Assembly (NCBI RefSeq): GCF_000765215.1
Contig: NZ_JPJE01000002.1
Span: 1 to 64,000, forward strand
Length of the DNA: 64,000 bases
Direction of reading: 5' to 3'
Source: Eubacterium sp. ER2
Lineage (GTDB): Bacteria; Bacillota; Clostridia; Lachnospirales; Lachnospiraceae
A model generated the notes under the pieces. That model saw only the letters and a list, made by a program, of their open reading frames with translations, had not been told where the DNA came from and did no database searches. Both the position numbers and the translations under genes were made by a program. Each line of letters begins with the position of its first letter. Positions within the stretch are counted from its first letter, which is position 1. Positions 25,249-34,338 of this stretch are shown piece after piece.

Positions 25249-26846
25249 ATAGATACACCCCCTCGGTACTCTGTCGGCGTCATGCCTGTCCACTTTTTAA
25301 AAATGCGGCTGAAATAGTTGGGATCCTGGTAGCCCGCGTCATGGCAGATCTCCTTGATGCTCCTGTCGGTGGTCCCCAGCTGCTCCTTGGCGTAATCCAT
25401 CCGCAGCTTTGTCGTGTACTCTATGTAGCCCGTCCCCTCGGACTCCTTAAAGAGCTTGCTCAGGTAGTAGGGGCTGATCCCCACCTCCCTGGCCATCTCC
25501 TCCAGGGACAGCTCCTTGTTAAAATGCTCCGCAATGTACTGCTTTGCCTGCTCCACCACGCTGTCTGTCTTTGTCTGCTGCTTCCGGGCAATGTGGCAGA
25601 CGCTCTCGTCCAGCTTTTTCAAAAACCAGTGCCGCAGCTCCTGGTAAGAGTTAAAGGAGAGGAGGAGCTCCATATACCCCTCTCTGTCCTCAAACCGGTA
25701 CTCGGAGAGGCCTCCCTGCATATAGGCAAGATGCTCCGCCCAGAGGACAAACTCCATAGCCTTCAGCCGGACCACGTTCTTCAGCTTCGGCTCGTAGCCC
25801 TGCATCCAGTCCATATACCGCTCGCCCAGGATTCGGGTGTTCTCCACATCCCCCTCCCGGACGGCCTCAAAGAGCTGCTTCTCAAGATCAACGGGATAGT
25901 CGTCGGCATAGCCGCAGCTCGTGGAGATATCCTTCGCGTGGATCACCTTTCCCACTGTCTGGTGCACGCTCTCCAGGGCCTCACGATAGGACTCCTCCAT
26001 CTCCTTCCAGCTCTTCACCGTGCCGATACCGGCCTTGAACTTCAGCTCCGTCTGCTGCTCCAGCTTCCGCAGGAGAGCCCGGGTGTTCTCGATCTTCATG
26101 ACCCGCTGGCTGTACTCCTCCTCCTCGCTCTGACACGGAATGAGCACGATCACCTTGTTGGCCATGAGGGCTCCCACGATTCCTCCGGTGGCCTCCTTTA
26201 CTGTCTCCCGGAAGACCATGTAATGCTTCTGCAGCTTAATGCCCGAGCCCACCGTGTTGGTCAGCTCTCCTCTGTGCAGCTCATCACCGCACTCGATCAC
26301 CATGACGTAGCCGTACTCCTCCTCCACGTTGAGGAGGTCCCGGTATCCGACGTACTCCTCCTTGCCGGTTCCCTCCATGAGAACGCTGTACACAAAACCG
26401 CTCTCGATCATGGGGACGACGGCCTCCAGCTTTTCCTTGATCCGCAGGTCGTTTCTGGCCTTCTCCCGGCGGTCCCGCACCTGCTTCATGGCCTTTCTCA
26501 GGGTGTCCGTCAGCGTATCCCGGTTGATGGGCTTGGTCAGATAGGACAGGACGCCCACGTCGATGGATTTCTGGGTATACTCAAACTTATCATAGGCAGT
26601 CAGCACGATAAAGACCACATGCTTGTCTTCCTTTCGTATCTCCTGCATGGCCTCCAGCCCATTGATACCCGGCATCTGGATATCCATCAGGATGATATCC
26701 GGGTGAAAGCTCTCAGCCAGCTCTATGGCCGTCCTTCCGTTTCGCGCGAACTCCAGCTCGCACTCATCACCGAAGGCCTTCTCGATCATAAACTGAAGAG
26801 ATTGCCTGACAATTCCCTCATCGTCACAGATCAGTATTCTCGTCAT
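25245..26846 (-). CDS. yesN: YesN-type AraC response regulator
   Basis: Cytoplasmic response regulator of 533 residues. The receiver domain (1-120) has the acidic pair at D8-D9, phospho-aspartate about D55 (ILMDIQMPG) and TAYDKF; a long middle region follows, and the last 100 residues hold two AraC helix-turn-helix units (YYLSKLFKESEGTGYIEY, YFSRIFKKWTGMTP). It overlaps the histidine-kinase gene by 23 bases and the XylF-like gene by 4. It should activate the xylose transporter promoter when phosphorylated, by analogy with XylFII-LytS-YesN systems. Confidence 0.88.
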   Translation of the reverse strand: MTRILICDDEGIVRQSLQFMIEKAFGDECELEFARNGRTAIELAESFHPDIILMDIQMPGINGLEAMQEIRKEDKHVVFIVLTAYDKFEYTQKSIDVGVLSYLTKPINRDTLTDTLRKAMKQVRDRREKARNDLRIKEKLEAVVPMIESGFVYSVLMEGTGKEEYVGYRDLLNVEEEYGYVMVIECGDELHRGELTNTVGSGIKLQKHYMVFRETVKEATGGIVGALMANKVIVLIPCQSEEEEYSQRVMKIENTRALLRKLEQQTELKFKAGIGTVKSWKEMEESYREALESVHQTVGKVIHAKDISTSCGYADDYPVDLEKQLFEAVREGDVENTRILGERYMDWMQGYEPKLKNVVRLKAMEFVLWAEHLAYMQGGLSEYRFEDREGYMELLLSFNSYQELRHWFLKKLDESVCHIARKQQTKTDSVVEQAKQYIAEHFNKELSLEEMAREVGISPYYLSKLFKESEGTGYIEYTTKLRMDYAKEQLGTTDRSIKEICHDAGYQDPNYFSRIFKKWTGMTPTEYRGGVSI

Positions 26847-28326
26847 CCTCTAGCTCCTCCCCTTTCTTCGGAATGTACAGCGTTACCGCCGTTCCCCCCT
26901 CTTCTCTTCTCCTGATCTCAAACACATGCTGTCTGCCATAGTAGCTGCGCAGCCGGTTGATCACATTGTCCAGGCCGATTCCCTCCGAGTCCCGGCCGCT
27001 CATGCTGTGGACGCTCTCTCCTCGCATGACCTTAGCCGCGGTCTCGGGCTCGATCCCCACTCCGTTGTCCGTGATCTCTATGCACACCTCGGCCTCATTC
27101 CCAAAGACAGACAGGTGGATGACTCCCTCACCCTCCATCTCACGGATACCGTGGTTGACAGCATTTTCGATGATGGGCTGCAGGATCATGCTGGGCATGG
27201 AAATGTCCAGAAGCCTCTCATCGATCTGTCTGCTGTAGTGGATATCCCCCGCAAACCTTACGTTCAGGATGTAAATGTAGCTGTCCACAAGCTGCAGCTC
27301 CTCCCGCAGGGTCACGTCCTTCTCCATCTTCCGGACATTGTACCGGAAGAAATCCGCCATGTTCTGGATGAACATACAGGCCTTCTCTGCCCCCTCCATC
27401 ATGGCCAGCTGGGCGCCGGCATTCAGACTGTTAAAAAGGAAATGGGGGTTGATCTGTGCCTGCAGGTACTTGAGCTGGGCCTCCTTCAGGTCGTTTTTCA
27501 TCCGCAGCTCATTGGCCACAAGCTCATTCTCCCTCTCATAGTTTCTCTTTGTCTCTTCTATATAATTGCGGATGCTGCCGATCATCTTGTTGCAGGCCTT
27601 GGCCACGGCAGTCACCTCATCGCCGGTCTCCACAATAGGGAAATCCACATCCATATTTCCCTGGGCGATCTCAGTGGCCACGCCAGCCAGCTCGATCAGG
27701 GGCTTCGTAATGCTCCTGGTCATCATGATGATCCATCCCACCGCGATCGCCATGACTCCGAAGAGAACGCAGATGCTGAAGCCGGTGGTATAGCTTAAGA
27801 TCACCCGCAGCGTAGAGTAGTTCTTGGCGTTGCTCACAAACGTCGAGGTATTGACGCTGCTTATGTTGGCCTGGATATAGCCGTATATCTCCTCCGTCTC
27901 CTGGTAGGACTCGCGGACTCCCGCCGCGTCCCTTCCCCTCTTTCTGTCCACCGCCTCGTCCGCCACCTCCAGATAGGTCTGGGACAGGTAATAGATATTT
28001 TTCTCCGCCAGCTTCACCGGATCGCCGCTGACCTGATTGTTCAGTCCGTCCAGAAGCTCCTGATAGTCCTGGCTGTACCGGTAATAGTCCTCCAGGGAGT
28101 CCGAGCTCTTTGTGCTCAGATACTGATAGAGAGAATTCTGGATTTCCCCCACGTTCTCTGACAGGTCGTTAAACTGGATATTGCTGTTGTAGACCGTATC
28201 CATCTCCCGTATAGTCCTGTTCAGATTATAGTAGATAAAAATCACAATGACAAAAACCGTGACCGACACAATGAGGAATATCTCCACCAGCTTCACACGT
28301 ATTGACTTTGACTGGGATCCCTCCAT
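26824..28326 (-). CDS. YesM/LytS-type sensor histidine kinase
   Basis: Membrane histidine kinase of 500 residues. Transmembrane helix 1 (about 14-33), an all-helical extracellular domain (34-172), transmembrane helix 2 (176-200) and a HAMP linker are followed by the His-kinase-internal domain with INPHFLFNSL (phospho-histidine about H295) and a HATPase domain (NAVNHGI N-box, DNGVGI and EGIGLDNV). It partners the YesN regulator. The anchored binding protein encoded three bases upstream probably presents sugar to its helical extracellular domain. Confidence 0.88.
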   Translation of the reverse strand: MEGSQSKSIRVKLVEIFLIVSVTVFVIVIFIYYNLNRTIREMDTVYNSNIQFNDLSENVGEIQNSLYQYLSTKSSDSLEDYYRYSQDYQELLDGLNNQVSGDPVKLAEKNIYYLSQTYLEVADEAVDRKRGRDAAGVRESYQETEEIYGYIQANISSVNTSTFVSNAKNYSTLRVILSYTTGFSICVLFGVMAIAVGWIIMMTRSITKPLIELAGVATEIAQGNMDVDFPIVETGDEVTAVAKACNKMIGSIRNYIEETKRNYERENELVANELRMKNDLKEAQLKYLQAQINPHFLFNSLNAGAQLAMMEGAEKACMFIQNMADFFRYNVRKMEKDVTLREELQLVDSYIYILNVRFAGDIHYSRQIDERLLDISMPSMILQPIIENAVNHGIREMEGEGVIHLSVFGNEAEVCIEITDNGVGIEPETAAKVMRGESVHSMSGRDSEGIGLDNVINRLRSYYGRQHVFEIRRREEGGTAVTLYIPKKGEELEDDENTDL

Positions 28327-28329
28327 CTC

Positions 28330-29358
28330 TTACTCCCCGCTTTCTTCCTGGATATACTCTTCCACGTTTGCCTCATTGACCAGCTTCACAGACACCGGAA
28401 AGTACTCGCTTGTGTATCTCTGGGACAGATACTCCTCCATGGCCTGCATGCACAGCTCCCCTGCCTCCCTGGCATCCACCACAATGGTGGACTCGATGAT
28501 GCCCTTCTGGATACCCTCCAGTATTTCCGGGGAGGAGTAGTAGCCGATGATCTTCACCTTCCCCACCAGGTTGTAATCCCTGACACACTGGTAGGCGCTG
28601 ATGGTGTCCACCACATTCAGGCAGACAAGCACATCCGGGCGGCTCTCCTCGTCCAGCAGAAGGCTGCGCACCCGCTCCTCTGACAGGAACTCCCTGTCTT
28701 CCCCTGTCCGCACCGTGGACACGGATATAGCTCCGGAGGCACGGCCAACCGTCTCACTGATGCCGGTGTAGATAAAGCTGGGTGAGGTTTCCTCCTCGTT
28801 CACCGGCACGAGCACCGCGGCGCTCGCGCTGGTCCTGTCACTTCCCACCGCCTTCAGCACCTCCTGCCCGTACATCTCACCCAGAGTATAATCATTGGCC
28901 CCCACGTAGCTGACCCGGCCGCTCTCCGGAATATCCTCCATCAGCGTGACGACGGGGATGCCCGCCTCCTCCGCCTGGCCGATCAACTCCTCTATATCCT
29001 TCGTGTCGTCCGTCTCCACAATGATCCCGTCCACTCTTGAGTCTATCGCCATGCGCATCAGCTCCGAGGCCGTGTAGTCCTCGTTCAGCAGAGCGCCGAA
29101 ATTCTCCGCGTAGATGCCGGCACTGGCGCCGGTGCTTCTGGCCTCTTCATAGAGAGACTCCCAGAACACGTCCGATGTATCTCCGCTGACCATGGCCACA
29201 TGGTAGGCATAGCTCTGTCCATCGTCCGCGTCCCCCTTCTTCCCGTCTCTGTCCTGGTTCAGAAACACACTGAATCCGACCATGATACTCAGGGCAAGGA
29301 GGACCGTGGCTGCCATGACCACATACATCAGCCGGTTGTTATCTTTAAAATACTTCAT
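28330..29358 (-). CDS. Membrane-anchored sugar-binding sensor (XylFII type)
   Basis: Protein of 342 residues with one uncleaved N-terminal membrane anchor (about 12-34) and no lipobox, followed by a periplasmic-binding-protein fold (HVAMVSGDTSDVFWESLYEE, IDSRVDGIIVETDDTKDIEEL, VKIIGYYSSPEILEGIQKGI). The order anchored binding protein-kinase-regulator-XylF matches the XylFII-LytS-YesN xylose perception system described in Clostridium beijerinckii. The role as a co-sensor is inferred from this order; the sugar itself is not proven. Confidence 0.8.
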   Translation of the reverse strand: MKYFKDNNRLMYVVMAATVLLALSIMVGFSVFLNQDRDGKKGDADDGQSYAYHVAMVSGDTSDVFWESLYEEARSTGASAGIYAENFGALLNEDYTASELMRMAIDSRVDGIIVETDDTKDIEELIGQAEEAGIPVVTLMEDIPESGRVSYVGANDYTLGEMYGQEVLKAVGSDRTSASAAVLVPVNEEETSPSFIYTGISETVGRASGAISVSTVRTGEDREFLSEERVRSLLLDEESRPDVLVCLNVVDTISAYQCVRDYNLVGKVKIIGYYSSPEILEGIQKGIIESTIVVDAREAGELCMQAMEEYLSQRYTSEYFPVSVKLVNEANVEEYIQEESGE

Positions 29359-29364
29359 TCCCTG

Positions 29365-30183
29365 TCAGTCCCCTTTTCGAAATCTGCTCGGCAGCACCCC
29401 ATACTTCTCCCTGAACGCTCTGGAAAAGGACTTGCTGTTTGGGAAGCCGCACCGCACCGCGATCTCCCCTATGGAGAGATCCGTCCTCTCAAGCTGCTCC
29501 ATGCCGTGCTCCAGGCGGATGCCGTCCAGGTAGGCCTTATAGTTTGTCCTGGCATACTTTCGGAACATCCTGGAGAGATAGGTGGGCGAGTAGCCAAAGG
29601 TTCTGGCCAGCGTCTCCAGGGACAGCTCCTTATTATAGTTCTTTTTCATATAATCCGTGATGGCGGACAGGCGGTTCAGCTTTTTCCCAATGCGCACCAT
29701 CTCCGGATTGACCTCCATCTTCCGGTACTTTGTCACCAAGATGTAGATCAGCATGTAGAACTGGCTCTGTACCTTCAGCTCGTAGCCACATTCCCTGGCC
29801 CTGTAGGTCCGGTACATATCCTCGATGAGCTTCATCACCTCGTCGTCCTGGAGCCTGGAGCTGCGGGAAAAATAAATAAACCGCTCATCAGTGTAGTAAT
29901 TTTCAAACGTAGAGAGCGGTATCTGCAGCACGATAGTCTGGTTTGCCCTTGGCGAAAATACAGAGTGTACCTCGTTGGAATTGACCAGCATAAACTCACC
30001 GGGCCTTAAGGGATATTCCTCCTCATTGATGAAGAACGTCAGCTCCCCCTCAAAGAGGGCGAATATCTCTATGGACCGATGCCAGTGCTTCTGCCTTATG
30101 TAGTTTCCGTCCTTCCCCTCGAACACAAAAAGCTTGAAGGGGATGTCCTCGTTGGGTCTTATGATCTCGTGGGAATATTCCAT
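29365..30183 (-). CDS. AraC-family regulator with cupin domain
   Basis: Transcription regulator of 272 residues. A cupin sensor (residues about 15-90, with KHWHRSIEIFALFEGELTF and PGEFMLVNSNEVHS) precedes two AraC helix-turn-helix units (YLSRMFRKYARTNYKAYLD; SKSFSRAFREKYGVLPSRFRKG). It stands six bases before the anchored sensor gene and so heads the sensor operon, with only 32 bases to the DUF368 gene. Likely a second, direct sugar-responsive regulator of the pentose genes. GGAGGT precedes its ATG. Confidence 0.85.
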   Translation of the reverse strand: MEYSHEIIRPNEDIPFKLFVFEGKDGNYIRQKHWHRSIEIFALFEGELTFFINEEEYPLRPGEFMLVNSNEVHSVFSPRANQTIVLQIPLSTFENYYTDERFIYFSRSSRLQDDEVMKLIEDMYRTYRARECGYELKVQSQFYMLIYILVTKYRKMEVNPEMVRIGKKLNRLSAITDYMKKNYNKELSLETLARTFGYSPTYLSRMFRKYARTNYKAYLDGIRLEHGMEQLERTDLSIGEIAVRCGFPNSKSFSRAFREKYGVLPSRFRKGD

Positions 30184-30215
30184 AAAAGCACCTCCGGCTG
30201 TTTCTGTGAGTCAGT

Positions 30216-31064
30216 CTATTCTCCTCCCAGGCGCCCTGCGACAAACCAGCCGGCCACAAATGCCACAATGCCCGCGGCAAGTGTGAGGATCGAGAACGTG
30301 CTCCAGTCGATCTTGATGAGGATCGCCAGGGGAGACGCCACGATCAGGCCGATGATGGCGTAGTACGCGTGGATCTCTGCCCGGGCAAAAATAAATTCTA
30401 TGATCTTGGCGATCAGAAAAATTCCCAGCAGCACGCCGATGCCAAAGGGAATCAGTATGCCGCACCGCACCAGAAGCTCCGGCACGTCAAAGGCAAACAG
30501 GGCGTCCATAAACTGGTTGATGGTCCGAAGGATCGTATCGTAATAGCCCAGCAGCATCAGCATCATGGAGCCGCTCACACCCGGAATAACCATCGTGGCC
30601 GCGGCGATAATCCCCACCAGCAGCAGCTTGATCTCGTTGATCAGGGTAAAGCTCACATCCGCCGCCTTTCCCCCTGTCTCCCCCATGACAGCCATCAGGA
30701 TGACAATGGCAAAGAACACGAGAAGCGGAATCATCCTGCTGACGGTCGGCCTGTGGCCCTTCACCTTCTGGAAGATAAAGGGAAGGCTGCCGGCGATGAG
30801 TCCGCAGAAGGCAAAGTTCGTCGGGATCGGATACACCTCCAGAAGAAACTCGAACACCCTGGACAGGATCACAATGGCAAGCGCCGCCCCTATCAGAATG
30901 GGAAGGATCAGCTTCATGCTCTTTCCAAATTCACTCTTCAGATGGGTGATGGCGTGGATCAGCCTGTCGTAAAGTCCCATGGCGACCATCATGGTTCCGC
31001 CGCTGACTCCCGGTATGATATTGGCCACTCCGACCACAACTCCCTGTAATATAAGTCTTAACAT
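30216..31064 (-). CDS. popT: DUF368 family polyprenyl-phosphate transporter
   Basis: Membrane protein of 282 residues with about eight hydrophobic segments and the paired DUF368 signatures GVANIIPGVSGGTM (near residue 12) and TMVIPGVSGSMMLMLLG (near 157). Members of this family have been shown to recycle undecaprenyl phosphate, the lipid carrier of wall polymer synthesis, back across the membrane. It follows hisC by three bases in a long minus-strand run. The symbol follows the characterised members; specificity here is inferred. Confidence 0.85.
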   Translation of the reverse strand: MLRLILQGVVVGVANIIPGVSGGTMMVAMGLYDRLIHAITHLKSEFGKSMKLILPILIGAALAIVILSRVFEFLLEVYPIPTNFAFCGLIAGSLPFIFQKVKGHRPTVSRMIPLLVFFAIVILMAVMGETGGKAADVSFTLINEIKLLLVGIIAAATMVIPGVSGSMMLMLLGYYDTILRTINQFMDALFAFDVPELLVRCGILIPFGIGVLLGIFLIAKIIEFIFARAEIHAYYAIIGLIVASPLAILIKIDWSTFSILTLAAGIVAFVAGWFVAGRLGGE

Positions 31065-31067
31065 GTT

Positions 31068-32129
31068 TTATTCCCCTTTTGAAAGATATTGTTCCAGGAA
31101 GGCAAAGAGCTTTTCCATCTCCTCATCCGTTCCCACTGTGATGCGCATGTACTGGCGGATTCTCTCGCTATCCCACCAGCGTACGTAGATGCCCTCTCTC
31201 TTCAGCGCCTCAAAGAGCTCCCTCGCGTCGCAGTCCGGATGGGTAGCAAAGAGGAAGTTGGCGCTGGACCTTGTACAGGAAAAGCCAAGGCTTCCAAGCC
31301 TCTCCATGGCTCTCTCCCGCGTGGCTTTGATCTTCTCCACCGTCTCCTCAAAATAGGCCCGGTCCTTTACCGCCTCCGCCCCGCACACGAGGGAGGCACG
31401 GTTCAGAGTGTAGGAGTTGAATGAGTATTTCACATCGTTCAGATACCGGATCAGCTTCGGATTCGCAATGGCATATCCGATGCGCATGCCCGCCATGGAC
31501 CGGGACTTGGAGAAGGTCTGGGTCACGATAAGATTGTCGTACCGGTCCACCAGCTCCACAGCCGATGGCCCCGCATAGTCTATGTAGGCCTCGTCCACAA
31601 TGACGATCACATCCCGGTTGTGGCGGAGGATATCCTCCACAAGCTCCAGATCCTCGTAGAGGGCCGTGGGTGCGTTGGGGTTGGGAAAAATGACGCCCCC
31701 GTTCTCCCCGTAGTAGTCCTCCCGAACGATTCGAAACTGCTCATCCACCCTCTTGCACTCATACGGGATGCGGTACAGCTGGGCCCATACCTTGTAGAAG
31801 GAGTAGGTGATGTCCGGAAAAAGGATCGGTTTATCCGAGTTGAAAAAGGTGAGGAAGCACAGGGACAGGACATCGTCGGAGCCCACTCCCACGAACACCT
31901 GATCTCTTCCCACCTTGTAGAAATCCGCGATGGCGTCCACCAGCACGCTGCAGGCCGGATCCGGATACAGGCGGAAATCCGCCGTGTCAAGCTCCTTAAG
32001 AGCCCGCTCCACCCCCGGCGCCGGGGGGTAGGGATTTTCATTTGTATTCAGCTTGACCACCCTCTGCCGGGGCTGCTCACCCGGCACGTAGGGTTCCACT
32101 TTCCGTATATTTCGCTCAAATGCTTCCAT
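31068..32129 (-). CDS. hisC: Histidinol-phosphate aminotransferase
   Basis: Cytoplasmic PLP aminotransferase of 353 residues of class I/II. The start KLNTNENPYPPAPGV, the NPNAPT motif and FSKSRSMAGMRIGYA around the PLP lysine follow HisC, which makes histidinol phosphate from imidazole-acetol phosphate. No other histidine genes are nearby, so it may act on an aromatic or other substrate. It lies between an aminotransferase (17-base gap) and DUF368 (3-base gap). Start supported by GAGAGGA. Confidence 0.85.
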   Translation of the reverse strand: MEAFERNIRKVEPYVPGEQPRQRVVKLNTNENPYPPAPGVERALKELDTADFRLYPDPACSVLVDAIADFYKVGRDQVFVGVGSDDVLSLCFLTFFNSDKPILFPDITYSFYKVWAQLYRIPYECKRVDEQFRIVREDYYGENGGVIFPNPNAPTALYEDLELVEDILRHNRDVIVIVDEAYIDYAGPSAVELVDRYDNLIVTQTFSKSRSMAGMRIGYAIANPKLIRYLNDVKYSFNSYTLNRASLVCGAEAVKDRAYFEETVEKIKATRERAMERLGSLGFSCTRSSANFLFATHPDCDARELFEALKREGIYVRWWDSERIRQYMRITVGTDEEMEKLFAFLEQYLSKGE

Positions 32130-32145
32130 GCGTTGTCCGTCCTCT

Positions 32146-33333
32146 CTAGAAATACTCTTTGGCCAGCTCCCTGAACCCCGGAAGCGAATTCACAATGGTC
32201 TCGTGGGACACGCAGTAGGCCAGCCGCACGTAGCCCGGGCAGGCAAAGGAGCTTCCAGGCACCATGAGGATGTGGTATTTCTTGGCCGCCGCGCAGAATT
32301 CCTTCTCATCCTCCACCGGAGATTTTACAAAGAGGTAGAAGGCCCCCTCCGGCTTGATGCACTCAAAGCCGCACTCCTTCAGGCCGCCGTAGAGAGTCTC
32401 CCGGTTCCTGTCGTAGAAGGAGATGTCTGTCTCCTCGTCGATGCACTTTGCCACCACCTTCTGCTGCAGAGTGGGGGCGTTCACAAATCCCAGGATGCGG
32501 GTGGCCACATTGGCGGCAGAGAGCACGGTCTCGCTGTCCGTCACCTCGTCCGGGATGACCAGGTAGCCGATTCGCTCTCCCGGCAGGGACAGGGACTTGC
32601 TGTAGGAATAGCCGACAATCGTGTTGGCGTAGTATTTCGTCAGATAGGGAACCTCCACTTTGTCGTACACCAGCTCACGGTAAGGCTCATCGGAGATGAG
32701 GTAAATATCTGTTCCGAACTCCTTCTGCTTTGCCTCCATGATGGCCGCCAGCCTTTTGATGGTATCCTCAGAGTACACGACACCGGTTGGGTTGTTGGGG
32801 GTGTTGACAATAACCGCCTTTGTCTTCGGGGTGATCTTTGTCTCGAACTCGTCCAGTTTGGGCTGGAAGGTGGCTGTGTCGGGAGATACCTCTACGAGAA
32901 CTCCGTCATAGTTGTTCGTGTAGGAGCGGTACTCTCCAAAGTAGGGCGCAAAGGTAATGACCTCGTCCCCCGGGTTCAGCAATGTCTTCAGGATCACGTT
33001 GAGCCCCCCTGCTGCCCCAACGGTCATGATTATGTTTTTTCCCTCAAAGGAGGTTCCGAAACGCCGGTTCAAGGACTGGGCCACTGTCTCTCTCACGTCC
33101 GCGTAGCCGCTGTTGCTGTTGGTGTAGCCGTGGAGCACCACCGGGTCCTCCTCATCAAGAAGCTCGATAATCGCCTTCTTCACAGAGGCGGGAGCCGGGA
33201 CATTGGGATTGCCCAGGCTGAAATCATATACATTCTCCGCTCCAAACTTCTCCGCCATCCTTGTGCCCTCCTCGAACATGGCACGGATTGCTGAGCTGTT
33301 TGCCACCATTCCCTTCATCTTATCTGCGATCAT
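32146..33333 (-). CDS. PLP-dependent class I/II aminotransferase
   Basis: Cytoplasmic aminotransferase of 395 residues, related to aspartate and aromatic aminotransferases. NTPNNPTGVVYS, SDEPYRELVYD and SYSKSLSLPGERIGYL (PLP lysine) are visible. The start at 33333 (MIADKMKG) follows AAGGAGGAAA; the frame stays open to 33357 without a ribosome site. It is co-oriented with hisC and DUF2156. The substrate pair cannot be fixed from sequence. Confidence 0.85.
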   Translation of the reverse strand: MIADKMKGMVANSSAIRAMFEEGTRMAEKFGAENVYDFSLGNPNVPAPASVKKAIIELLDEEDPVVLHGYTNSNSGYADVRETVAQSLNRRFGTSFEGKNIIMTVGAAGGLNVILKTLLNPGDEVITFAPYFGEYRSYTNNYDGVLVEVSPDTATFQPKLDEFETKITPKTKAVIVNTPNNPTGVVYSEDTIKRLAAIMEAKQKEFGTDIYLISDEPYRELVYDKVEVPYLTKYYANTIVGYSYSKSLSLPGERIGYLVIPDEVTDSETVLSAANVATRILGFVNAPTLQQKVVAKCIDEETDISFYDRNRETLYGGLKECGFECIKPEGAFYLFVKSPVEDEKEFCAAAKKYHILMVPGSSFACPGYVRLAYCVSHETIVNSLPGFRELAKEYF

Positions 33334-33399
33334 TTCTTTTTCCTCCTTATCCTGCACCTGGTTCTGCCTGCCCCGCCCTTTCCGGCGCGCCTGCAGACC

Positions 33400-34305
33400 C
33401 TAATTTTTTTCTGTCACAACGCCCTTTTCCACCATGAACACAGGCCTGTAGGAGCGCTTTGCCTTGCGCAGTCCCTCGTCCCCCGTGTCCTCCTCCCGGT
33501 TCACATACCTGTAGTCCATGCACTCATGCTCCACAAACTGCTGGTTGATCATGGTGTAGGCTCCCTGCACATCCGGGAAGGCCTTCTCAATATGCACCAC
33601 AAAGGTGTCGGAGCAGACCGGCTCCCCTATGGTGAAGGCCACGATCTGTCCGTCCACCCTGAGGATGCCTCCCGTCAGCTCCAGCTCCCTGAAAAGCCGC
33701 AGGGAGTTGAGTGTGACGCACATCTCGGAGTTCTTCTCCGGATCGTCGTCACAGCCGTTCTGGTTCCTCCACTTCAGCGCCATCTGGAAGCACTCCTCCA
33801 CATTGTCGCCTGACATGGTCTCATAGCTCCACCGCCCCTCGTAGAGAGACTTGAACTTGTTGATGTGATTCCGCTTGCCGTGGAGCTTCTTGCCCGCCAG
33901 GGTGCAGAGCTTCTCTGACTCGTACACATAGTCGGCCAGATCCTCGTTGTACTCAATCTGGAACCGTCCCGGATACCATGCCTCGATCTGCTCAAAATGA
34001 TCCGGGGTCACGTTGTACAGCCGGAAGGGCACGCCCCGCTCCTGGCTGTACTGGTACAGCGTATCCAGCGCCTTCTTCACGTTCTCCGGCTCTCCCGCCG
34101 GGTAGGCGAAGGCAAAGCTGTTCTCATCCTCGCTCTTGAAGACGAGCGTGTCCTCAATGATGGCAAAGGTCACATTGTAGAACCTTGCCCAGAGAAATAC
34201 ATTCACAAAGGTCCGCTCACAGCTGCGGCTGGTGTGATGCTTAAAATAATGGGAAATCACTTCCTTGTCCTCCAGCTGGGGCCTCTTAAAATCAAATTCC
34301 AACAT
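33400..34305 (-). CDS. DUF2156 (GNAT-like) domain protein
   Basis: Cytoplasmic protein of 301 residues of the DUF2156 family, which has a tandem GNAT-like fold related to the lysyltransferase domain of MprF. KKLHGKRNHINKFKSLY and YRYVNREEDTGDEGLRKAKRSYRP are the characteristic stretches. No membrane segment is present, so it is the free-standing form. It is placed between RF1 and an aminotransferase. The acceptor is unknown. Confidence 0.8.
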   Translation of the reverse strand: MLEFDFKRPQLEDKEVISHYFKHHTSRSCERTFVNVFLWARFYNVTFAIIEDTLVFKSEDENSFAFAYPAGEPENVKKALDTLYQYSQERGVPFRLYNVTPDHFEQIEAWYPGRFQIEYNEDLADYVYESEKLCTLAGKKLHGKRNHINKFKSLYEGRWSYETMSGDNVEECFQMALKWRNQNGCDDDPEKNSEMCVTLNSLRLFRELELTGGILRVDGQIVAFTIGEPVCSDTFVVHIEKAFPDVQGAYTMINQQFVEHECMDYRYVNREEDTGDEGLRKAKRSYRPVFMVEKGVVTEKN

Positions 34306-34338
34306 ACAATATCAGTCCTTATTCTCCTTAAACTCTGT

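Noticed and set aside
25341-26915. 524-codon open frame antisense to the YesN gene
   Set aside because: Overlaps a regulator with intact receiver and AraC domains; His/Leu/Gln-rich sequence without a family.
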